In this document: one piece after another, positions 1 through 5,502 of the stretch
How the letters are laid out: the number at the start of each line of letters is the position of its first letter
Numbering within the stretch: position 1 is the stretch's first letter
Assembly (NCBI GenBank): GCA_900770275.1
Contig: CAAGJS010000114.1
Location: 1-5,681, forward strand
DNA from: Erysipelotrichaceae bacterium
GTDB lineage: Bacteria; Bacillota_I; Bacilli_A; Erysipelotrichales; Erysipelotrichaceae
DNA length: 5,681 nucleotides
Direction of reading: 5' to 3'
Made by a program: the position numbers and the translations under genes
Notes under the pieces: generated by a model
What the model saw: the letters and a program-made list of their open reading frames with translations, nothing else
Told to the model about the DNA's origin: nothing
Database searches by the model: none

Positions 1-1
1 C

Positions 2-922
2 GGAAAGACCGCCGTACTTGGCACCGGAGGTGCCAGCCACGCGGTATGCCAGGCTGTTGTTGATCTTGGCGGAACACCGGTGCTGGTCAGCCGGCATCCG
101 CGGGAAGGGGGTCGGTTTACGATGATCGACTATCCGACCCTGATGACTTCATCCTTCGATGTACTCATCAATACGACACCAGTCGGTATGAGCCCCAACT
201 GTGACGCTTGTCCGGTCGATATCGGTGCGCTTACTTCGGTTCATACCGTGGCCGATATCATCGCCAATCCGCTGCGTACACGTCTGCAGTTTGAGGCGCA
301 TCTATCAGGGAAGAAGGCGTATGGAGGTCTGGAGATGCTCGTACGTCAGGCGGCACGGGCACAGGAGCTGTTTTTTGGAACAGTCGTTGATGAGAAAACT
401 GTGATGAGCTGCCTCTGGCAGATGAAGATGATGCAGTCGAATGTTGTTCTCATCGGCATGCCTTCGTCCGGCAAGACGGTTGTTGGACGGATGCTTGCGC
501 AGCAGCTTGGCTGGGACTTTGTAGAGATGGATGCAGAACTTGTGAAGCGCTTCGGGACCAGCATCCGCAATGTGTTTGAAACAAAGGGTGAGACATGGTT
601 CCGCGATCAGGAAACAAAGCTCATTGAAGATCTTCGCGCGAAGAAGCGTACCGTAATCTCGACGGGCGGCGGCGTAATCAAGCACGAAGAGAATATGCGG
701 ATGCTTGGGGAGAATGGTGTTGTCATCTGGCTGGACCGCAGTCCCCAGCTTCTGCACGGGACCAGTGATCGGCCATTGAGCCCGGATGATGATGCGATCC
801 GCAGGCTGTATGAGGAGCGTCTTCCGCTCTATCAGCTGTACAGTGATCGATGTGTTGAAAATAACGGACAGCTGGATGATGCTGTGCATGCGATTGAAGG
901 AATTGTAAGAGGAGAAGAATAA
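2..922 (+). CDS. Bifunctional shikimate dehydrogenase-shikimate kinase fusion (5' end cut off)
   Basis: This protein would reduce 3-dehydroshikimate to shikimate with NADPH and then phosphorylate shikimate with ATP, which are cytosolic steps 4 and 5 of the chorismate pathway. The frame is open to the window edge, giving 306 visible residues. The dehydrogenase part opens with the Rossmann loop GTGGAS (near residue 8), then has NTTPVGM and a C-terminal YGGLEMLVRQA helix typical of AroE. Its substrate-binding N-terminal domain lies upstream. The kinase starts near visible residue 141 (base 422) and is about 166 residues long, normal for AroK. It has Walker A GMPSSGKT (455-478), FRDQE with the shikimate-binding Arg, STGGG, the lid DRPLS and ERLPLY. 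The usual DxD is ExD (VEMDAE), a conservative change at a Mg-site residue. No stop or frameshift separates the halves, and no clear ribosome binding site precedes the kinase ATG, so I read it as a true fusion. The stop lies one base before the next gene. Confidence 0.93.
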   Translation, partial: GKTAVLGTGGASHAVCQAVVDLGGTPVLVSRHPREGGRFTMIDYPTLMTSSFDVLINTTPVGMSPNCDACPVDIGALTSVHTVADIIANPLRTRLQFEAHLSGKKAYGGLEMLVRQAARAQELFFGTVVDEKTVMSCLWQMKMMQSNVVLIGMPSSGKTVVGRMLAQQLGWDFVEMDAELVKRFGTSIRNVFETKGETWFRDQETKLIEDLRAKKRTVISTGGGVIKHEENMRMLGENGVVIWLDRSPQLLHGTSDRPLSPDDDAIRRLYEERLPLYQLYSDRCVENNGQLDDAVHAIEGIVRGEE

Positions 923-923
923 G

Positions 924-1940
924 ATGATTATCACATTAAAGAAGAATGCACCGAAAGAGGAAGTCGATGCGCTGATTCAGCGGTTCAATGATATGAACCT
1001 GCAGGTTCACATGATTTACGGAGACAGTTTCAATGTCTTCGGCCTCGTCGGTGATACAACCCATATTGATGAGCGTGACATTCTTGCCAATCAGTGGGTT
1101 GAGAATGTGCAGCGTGTACAGGCTCCTTACAAGCTCGTCAACCGCATGTTTCATCCGCAGGATACGATCGTCGATGTCGGCGGAATCAAGATCGGTGCCG
1201 GGCAGAAGGTTGTTCTGATGGCAGGTCCGTGCGCCGTTGAAAGTGAAGAAGGCGTCTGCGAAATCGCGAAGGAAGTCAAGGAGGAAGGTGCCGAGATTCT
1301 GCGCGGCGGTGCGTATAAGCCGCGTACGTCGCCCTACAGCTTCCAGGGCCTTGGTTCGGAAGGAATCCGGGATCTCGTCGAGGCACGTAAGGAAACGGGC
1401 ATGCCCATTGTGACGGAGCTGATGAGTGCGGATCATCTCGATGAATTTGTTGAGAATGTGGATCTGATTCAGATCGGTGCCCGCAATATGCAGAACTTCG
1501 ATCTTCTTAAGGCTGTGGGCCGTACGAAGAAGCCGGTGCTTCTCAAGCGCGGCATGTCGGCGACAATCGAGGAGTGGATCATGAGTGCGGAGTACATCAT
1601 GTCGGAAGGCAATCCGAACGTCATCTTCTGTGAGCGCGGTATCCGCACTTTCGAGAAATATACGCGCAATACGATGGACCTGGCCGTGGTTCCGATCATC
1701 CATGAAAAGACGCATCTGCCGATTGTGATCGACCCTTCCCATGCGACGGGCGACTGGAAGCTGGTCAAGCCGGTATCGCTGGCGGCGATTGCGGCAGGTG
1801 CCGACGGTCTGATCATTGAGTGCCACAATCATCCGGAATGTGCGCTTTCCGACGGTATGCAGTCGCTGAAGCCGAATCATTTCGGCGATCTGGTGCGTGA
1901 AGGAAGAGCGGTAGCCCGCGCCATCGGAAGGGATCTGTGA
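924..1940 (+). CDS. aroF: 3-deoxy-7-phosphoheptulonate (DAHP) synthase, type I-beta with N-terminal regulatory domain
   Basis: The enzyme condenses phosphoenolpyruvate with erythrose 4-phosphate, the entry step of aromatic biosynthesis. The 338 residues match the length of the Thermotoga maritima enzyme. Residues 1 to about 65 form the ferredoxin-like domain (MIITLKKNAPKEEVD at the start, then Q-V-H-M-I-Y-G-D), which in that family binds Tyr or Phe for feedback inhibition. The barrel follows, with AGPCAVES, LRGGAYKPRTSPYSF, GARNMQNFDLL, LLKRGMSAT and DPSHATG. The expected metal ligands are present: Cys103, His273, Glu299 and Asp310, each one position beyond the Thermotoga numbering. The metal strand reads IIECHNHPECALSD rather than the commoner EVHPxPxxALSD, which adds two cysteines close to the metal site. 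The ATG is preceded by AGGAG at 910-914 with nine bases between, and starts one base after the upstream stop. The symbol is family-level; aroG or aroA names are used for the same enzyme in some Bacillota. Confidence 0.96.
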   Translation: MIITLKKNAPKEEVDALIQRFNDMNLQVHMIYGDSFNVFGLVGDTTHIDERDILANQWVENVQRVQAPYKLVNRMFHPQDTIVDVGGIKIGAGQKVVLMAGPCAVESEEGVCEIAKEVKEEGAEILRGGAYKPRTSPYSFQGLGSEGIRDLVEARKETGMPIVTELMSADHLDEFVENVDLIQIGARNMQNFDLLKAVGRTKKPVLLKRGMSATIEEWIMSAEYIMSEGNPNVIFCERGIRTFEKYTRNTMDLAVVPIIHEKTHLPIVIDPSHATGDWKLVKPVSLAAIAAGADGLIIECHNHPECALSDGMQSLKPNHFGDLVREGRAVARAIGRDL

Positions 1941-1941
1941 G

Positions 1942-3207
1942 ATGGATGTAAAGGTGTCGGGACGTCCCCGTGCCCAGTTCAACGTTACTGTCCCTGCCAG
2001 CAAGTCAATCTCGCACCGTGCCTTGATTGCGGCGTCACTTGCCGAAGGAACTTCGACGATCCGGCGGCTGGTTGATAATGCGGATACGCAGGCGACGATC
2101 CGGTGCCTTCGCCATCTGGGAGCGGACGTCGAAAACGCCGGTGACACGACCCTCGTTCATGGAAAGGGGATCAGCTATGATGGCGAAGTTCTTGACTGCG
2201 GAGAGTCGGGATCGACGCTTCGCTTTCTGATTCCGATTGCGGCGGTGCAGCAGCGTCCGGTTGTCTTTACGGGACATGGCCGGCTGATGCACAGGCCGCT
2301 TGATGTATTTGCGGATCTCTTTGCAAGGGAGAATCTTCCGTTTACCCAGGATGGTGAATATCTGCGGGTGCAGGGGCCGCTTTCTGCTGGAACCTTTGAT
2401 ATTGATGGCTCCATCAGTTCGCAGTTTATTACGGGGCTGCTGTTTGCGCTGCCGTTACTGTCAGGTGATTCTTTGATCCGGATCCGCCCTCCGTATGAGT
2501 CACGCTCCTATGTGGGACTGACGGAGCAGGTTCTTGTCAGATCCGGCCTGGAGATTCCGGATGATGGGCTCACGATTTCCATCAAAGGCAGTCAGCACTA
2601 CCGGCCGATCAACGTGAGCGTGGAAGGCGATGCGTCGCAGGCCGCCTTTTTCGGTGTTCTTGCCGGTATCACAAATACTTCCATCACGCTGCAGGGCCTG
2701 AACCCTGCAAGCAGACAGGGAGACATGGCATTTGTGTCGGCCCTGGAGCGTGCCGGTGTCATTGTTGAAACGAGTGCTTCAGGTGATGGCTTTGTCATTT
2801 CGGGTGCAGGAAAATTGCATGCCGGAACGATCGATCTTGCGGACTGTCCGGATCTTGGGCCGGTGCTGTTTGCGCTGGCGTCGCAGTGTGAAGGAACGAC
2901 GGTATTTACCAATGCCGGAAGGCTGCGCGTTAAGGAAAGCGATCGCATTGCGTGCATGGAAGAAGAAATGGGTAAGATGGGCTGCGATATTTCATCGACC
3001 CGGGATACCGTAACGGTACGCGGCAGGACGGCGGTCCGTGGTAATGTGGTAGTAGACGGGCATAATGATCATCGCATTGTGATGGCGCTTGCGGTACTGG
3101 CCGGATGTGCGGATGGCCCTGTGACGATTCACGGGGCCGAAGCCATCAACAAGAGCTATCCCGGTTTCTTCGATGATCTGAGGATGACAGGCATGGAGGT
3201 TCAATGA
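1942..3207 (+). CDS. aroA: 3-phosphoshikimate 1-carboxyvinyltransferase (EPSP synthase)
   Basis: The enzyme transfers the enolpyruvyl group of PEP to shikimate 3-phosphate (step 6), the target of glyphosate. The 421 residues are a full-length two-domain protein. Visible motifs are PASKSISHR with Lys21, Ser24 and Arg26, a PEP-loop equivalent GESGSTLRF (87-95), RPLD after GRLMH, EGDASQAAFF, CPDLGP with the probable catalytic Asp304, VKESDR (Lys331-Arg335) and NDHR (Asp376-Arg378). The loop differs from the E. coli class I sequence GNAGTAMRPL: Asn-Ala becomes Glu-Ser and the Pro after Arg becomes Phe. From memory this is the form usual in clostridia, so it is lineage-typical rather than damaged. 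The start lies one base after the DAHP synthase stop. A GGAAGGGA Shine-Dalgarno sequence (1926-1933) sits inside the end of that gene, which points to translational coupling. The stop overlaps the start region of the next gene. Confidence 0.96.
   Translation: MDVKVSGRPRAQFNVTVPASKSISHRALIAASLAEGTSTIRRLVDNADTQATIRCLRHLGADVENAGDTTLVHGKGISYDGEVLDCGESGSTLRFLIPIAAVQQRPVVFTGHGRLMHRPLDVFADLFARENLPFTQDGEYLRVQGPLSAGTFDIDGSISSQFITGLLFALPLLSGDSLIRIRPPYESRSYVGLTEQVLVRSGLEIPDDGLTISIKGSQHYRPINVSVEGDASQAAFFGVLAGITNTSITLQGLNPASRQGDMAFVSALERAGVIVETSASGDGFVISGAGKLHAGTIDLADCPDLGPVLFALASQCEGTTVFTNAGRLRVKESDRIACMEEEMGKMGCDISSTRDTVTVRGRTAVRGNVVVDGHNDHRIVMALAVLAGCADGPVTIHGAEAINKSYPGFFDDLRMTGMEVQ
3195..3200 (+). promoter_or_regulatory. 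Ribosome binding site that favours the second of two adjacent ATGs
   Basis: GGAGGT lies inside the last codons of the EPSP synthase gene. Two consecutive in-frame ATGs follow, at 3204 and 3207. Counted from GGAGG, the gap is only four bases to the first and seven to the second. Seven is near the usual optimum, so 3207 is preferred. The choice changes the protein by one Met only. Confidence 0.7.
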
Positions 3208-4529
3208 TGCTGGATACGGACACAAGGATTGCGGTCGTTGGTCTTGGTGTACTTGGCGGCAGCTATGTGCAGGCGCTGCACTCTGCGGGCTTTCACCATG
3301 TGATCGGCATTGATATTGATGCGTCGACGATCGAAAAGGCGAAGGAGCGCCACTGGATTGAAGAGGGCGGGAATGATCCTTCGCTTGTAAAGGATGCGGA
3401 CCTGGTGATCTTTGCGCTGTATCCTCATACACTGATCCACTGGCTTGAGGAGAATGGGCACTGGATTCATTGCGGGGCACTGGTCAGCGATGTGACCGGC
3501 GTGAAGCGGCAGATCATTGCGCAGGTCAATGCCCTTCTTCCGAACGGTGTGGAGTTTATCGCCTGCCATCCGATGGCGGGAAGAGAGAGCCGCGGCATTG
3601 ATTATGCGGACGCATCGCGCTTTGAAGGAGCCAATTTCATTATTGTGCCGACGGCCGAGAATACCAGAGCAGCCATTGATACGGCGCATTCACTGGCCGA
3701 AGCACTCGGCTTTACGCGCATCAGCGTACTGTCTCCGGAAGATCATGACCGGATGGTCGGCTTTCTGTCGCAGCTTACGCATGTAATTGCGATTTCACTG
3801 ATGAATGCGAGCGACAATACGCACCTTGCGCAGTATACAGGTGACTCGTTCCGTGATCTGACACGGATTGCGAATATCAATGAGGATCTTTGGCCGGAGC
3901 TGTTTGTCATGAACAAGGACAATCTTCTGCGGGAGATTGATGAGTTTGATGCGGAGATGAAACGGTTCCGCAGCCTTCTGGAGAATGAGGACTATGAAGG
4001 CATGAAGGAAAAGATGCGCATCGCGACACAGCGTCGGCGGCTGTTTGATAAGCCGAAGAAGGAAGAGAAGGCAGAAAATATGAAGCGGATCATGTTTATT
4101 AACGGGGCAAATCTCAACCTGCTCGGCATCCGTGAGAAGAACCTGTATGGAAGCGAGTCCTATGAAGATCTGATTCATCTGATCGAGACGGAAGCCAAAA
4201 AGCGGCAGGTTGAGGCGGATTGCCGGCAGTCGAATCATGAAGGGGATCTGGTGGACTGGATTCAGGAAGCCTATTTCAAACACTATGACGGGGTTGTGAT
4301 CAATCCCGGTGCCTATACGCATACCAGCCTGGCTTTGGGGGATGCAGTCCACGGGGTTGCGCCGCTGCCTGTTGTCGAGGTGCATATTACGGATATCGCC
4401 GGCCGCGAGGAGTATCGTCACGTTTCCTATGAGGCGCCCTACTGTCTGGCACAGATCAAGGGCCATGGTTTTGCGGGCTATATTGAGGCGATGGATCTGC
4501 TGTTGAATAACGGTAAATCTCCGGAGTAA
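3207..4529 (+). CDS. Prephenate dehydrogenase fused to type II 3-dehydroquinate dehydratase
   Basis: Two enzymes are joined in one 440-residue frame. The N-terminal TyrA part (1 to about 280) oxidatively decarboxylates prephenate to 4-hydroxyphenylpyruvate with NAD. It shows GLGVLG (12-17), an acidic residue after the second strand (GIDID), ACHPMAG with His121, SQLTH (Gln189, His192) in place of the SHLPH of many TyrA, and SFRDLTRIA with Arg216 and Arg220. No ACT domain follows it. A charged linker, DKPKKEEKAEN (281-291), leads to a complete 149-residue dehydratase that converts 3-dehydroquinate to 3-dehydroshikimate. This part has NGANLNLLG (usually NGPNLNLLG), Arg309, the catalytic Tyr314 in LYGS, SNHEGDLVDWI, INPGAYTHTS, EVH with His393, and Arg404 in EYRH. 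The gene overlaps the EPSP synthase stop. The dehydratase may also be made alone from an internal ATG at 4080. An alternative start at 3204 adds one Met. Confidence 0.94.
   Translation: MLDTDTRIAVVGLGVLGGSYVQALHSAGFHHVIGIDIDASTIEKAKERHWIEEGGNDPSLVKDADLVIFALYPHTLIHWLEENGHWIHCGALVSDVTGVKRQIIAQVNALLPNGVEFIACHPMAGRESRGIDYADASRFEGANFIIVPTAENTRAAIDTAHSLAEALGFTRISVLSPEDHDRMVGFLSQLTHVIAISLMNASDNTHLAQYTGDSFRDLTRIANINEDLWPELFVMNKDNLLREIDEFDAEMKRFRSLLENEDYEGMKEKMRIATQRRRLFDKPKKEEKAENMKRIMFINGANLNLLGIREKNLYGSESYEDLIHLIETEAKKRQVEADCRQSNHEGDLVDWIQEAYFKHYDGVVINPGAYTHTSLALGDAVHGVAPLPVVEVHITDIAGREEYRHVSYEAPYCLAQIKGHGFAGYIEAMDLLLNNGKSPE
4066..4071 (+). promoter_or_regulatory. Possible internal ribosome binding site for the dehydratase domain
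   Basis: AGAAGG lies eight bases before an in-frame ATG at 4080-4082, exactly where a stand-alone type II dehydroquinate dehydratase would begin (MKRIMFINGANLN). The region encodes the Lys/Glu-rich linker, whose codons are purine-rich anyway, so the match may be coincidental. If used, it would give a separate 149-residue dehydratase alongside the fusion. Confidence 0.45.
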
Positions 4530-4546
4530 AAAATCGGCGTCAGGCA

Positions 4547-4555
4547 TGTTACAAT
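4547..4555 (+). promoter_or_regulatory. Candidate extended -10 promoter ahead of the NusG-II gene
   Basis: TGTTACAAT matches the extended -10 form TGnTATAAT with one mismatch. It lies in the 35-base gap between the tyrA-dehydratase fusion gene and the NusG-II gene. No convincing -35 is present at 17-18 bases spacing (TAAAAA or GTAAAA), which an extended -10 can tolerate. The predicted transcript start is near 4562, about three bases before the ATG at 4565, so the mRNA from it would be leaderless or nearly so. Confidence 0.4.
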
Positions 4556-4564
4556 ACTCGCGCT

Positions 4565-4954
4565 ATGAAAAAGAAAGAAATATGGATTCTGGTCCTTGTG
4601 GCAATTGGTGCGCTGATCGGGCTGATAGTATTGAATAATCGCAGTACGCCGTATACCGGTTCTTCGACCAGCGGCGATTTCAAGTCGGAAAGCGGTGTGA
4701 CGGTGGCTGTTCAGCATGCCAGTGACATTGTGCTCGAGTTCGATCCGTCGGTTGATGCGATCTATACGGTGGATGGTGATTATGGCGGACTGCAGATTGA
4801 GGTGAAGGACAACCAGTGGCGGGTCATCAATGAAAAGTGCCCAAACCACATCTGCGCTTCGATGGGCTGGGCAAACAAGGACAGTCTGATTCCGATTACC
4901 TGTCTTCCGAACAACATTATGATTTTCGTGGAGTCATCGAACGATGCGAATTGA
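4565..4954 (+). CDS. NusG domain II-containing membrane-anchored protein (EetA-like)
   Basis: This is a small 129-residue protein with a positively charged start (MKKKE) and one hydrophobic segment at about 6-23, so it is probably anchored in the membrane with the rest outside. A low-complexity Ser/Thr/Gly stretch (27-39) leads into a compact beta-rich domain. The domain carries CPNHICASMGW and TCLPNNIMI, the signature I associate with the NusG domain II family (Pfam NusG_II); Cys92, Cys97 and Cys113 are candidates for a disulfide or cofactor link. It is not the transcription factor NusG, as it lacks the NGN and KOW regions. Family members paired with a Gx transporter protein include EetA of the Listeria flavin-based extracellular electron transfer locus, so a redox role is plausible but inferred. 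There is no Shine-Dalgarno sequence before the ATG; the only in-frame alternative nearby is GTG at codon 12, which would remove half of the anchor. It overlaps the next gene by 11 bases. Confidence 0.88.
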   Translation: MKKKEIWILVLVAIGALIGLIVLNNRSTPYTGSSTSGDFKSESGVTVAVQHASDIVLEFDPSVDAIYTVDGDYGGLQIEVKDNQWRVINEKCPNHICASMGWANKDSLIPITCLPNNIMIFVESSNDAN

Positions 4955-5465
4955 TCGGACGCGGCGCTTCACCTATCTTGCGATGCTGTCGGCGATGGCG
5001 ATTACGCTGAATCTTCTGGAGACAGCGATTCTGCCGCCGGTGTTCGGCTTCTTTAGGGTAGGTATGGCCAACATTATTTCGCTGGTGACGATCCGGATTC
5101 TCGGTGTCAGAGAGATGATCATCGTCAATCTGATGCGGGTACTGATCGGATCACTGCTGAGTGGAACCTTCCTTGGCAGTACGTTCTGGATCAGCTGCGG
5201 CGGCGTTCTGCTGTCGTCGCTGATGTTGATTCTGCTGGATCATCTGCATTCGTCGCTGCTGTTTACGTCGGTGTTCAGCTCGATTGCCCATTCGGTGGGA
5301 CAGGTTTTCGTGGTGATGCTGTTTTATATGCAGCCGGGAATTCTGGCGATTCTGCCGTACTTCCTGCTGATTTCCATTCCGACGGGATTGTTGACCGGAA
5401 CGATTGCGAAGCTGGTGCTGAAACGGATCAAGCCGCTGCGCAAAGACGCCTGGAAAGAGGAATAA
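4944..5465 (+). CDS. Gx transporter family integral membrane protein (EetB-like)
   Basis: This 173-residue, strongly hydrophobic protein has about five or six membrane segments (roughly 9-30, 40-54, 57-76, 84-100, 104-128 and 130-160) and a basic C-terminal tail (KRIKPLRKDAWKEE). The FGFFRVGMANIISL stretch (34-47) and overall pattern fit the family called Gx transporter, often labelled heptaprenyl diphosphate synthase component I (Pfam Hpre_diP_synt_I). That label is probably misleading: the protein has no DDxxD prenyltransferase motif and looks like a small ECF-type S component. The gene overlaps the NusG-II gene by 11 bases, with GGAG at 4930-4933 ten bases before the ATG, so the two are translationally coupled and probably act together. 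In Listeria the equivalent pair is EetA/EetB, which serve flavin-based electron export. A substrate cannot be read from the sequence. The gene ends five bases before a terminator, so no polyprenyl synthase follows it in this operon. Confidence 0.87.
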   Translation: MRIDRTRRFTYLAMLSAMAITLNLLETAILPPVFGFFRVGMANIISLVTIRILGVREMIIVNLMRVLIGSLLSGTFLGSTFWISCGGVLLSSLMLILLDHLHSSLLFTSVFSSIAHSVGQVFVVMLFYMQPGILAILPYFLLISIPTGLLTGTIAKLVLKRIKPLRKDAWKEE

Positions 5466-5470
5466 CATTG

Positions 5471-5498
5471 AAAAACAGCCTTTTCGGGGCTGCTTTTT
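5471..5498. terminator. Bidirectional intrinsic terminator between convergent genes
   Basis: The stem pairs CAGCC (5476-5480) with GGCTG (5488-5492) around a seven-base loop. It is flanked by AAAAA (5471-5475) and TTTTT (5494-5498), which extend the pairing past one bulged C at 5493. Read on the plus strand it ends in CTTTTT; on the minus strand it ends in TTTTT directly after the stem. It lies five bases after the Gx gene stop and four bases beyond the Nudix gene stop, so it can end both transcripts. Confidence 0.85.
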
Positions 5499-5502
5499 CG
5501 TT

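Noticed and set aside
80..82. GTG at 80 as the start of the first gene
   Set aside because: The frame is open back to base 2 and encodes the NADP-binding loop GTGGAS needed by shikimate dehydrogenase, so the real start is upstream of the window.
422..433. Separate start of shikimate kinase at the ATGs near 422-433
   Set aside because: No Shine-Dalgarno sequence precedes them at usable distance and no stop codon ends the AroE part, so a fusion is the simpler reading.
936..2147. A 403-residue open frame on the minus strand opposite the DAHP synthase gene
   Set aside because: Within that gene its codons are exact reverse complements of the sense codons. It stays open because the gene avoids TTA, CTA and TCA codons. 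Its translation has no recognisable motif, while the sense strand is an unambiguous enzyme.
4519..4526. Perfect palindrome CTCCGGAG near the end of the dehydratase gene, as a terminator or operator
   Set aside because: It is only eight bases, with no loop and no downstream T-run on the plus strand; it lies in coding sequence and is explained by chance.
3795..4547. A 250-residue open frame opposite the TyrA-dehydratase gene (and a 209-residue one at 305-934 opposite AroE-AroK)
   Set aside because: Both are in codon register with the sense gene and have the same codon-usage explanation; no ribosome binding site or protein family supports them.
4565..4954. Transcription elongation factor NusG
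   Set aside because: Only the domain II-like fold signature is present; the protein is short, membrane-anchored and lacks the NGN and KOW regions.
4944..5465. Heptaprenyl diphosphate synthase subunit
   Set aside because: A label often transferred to this family, but the protein is a multi-pass membrane protein without aspartate-rich prenyltransferase motifs.
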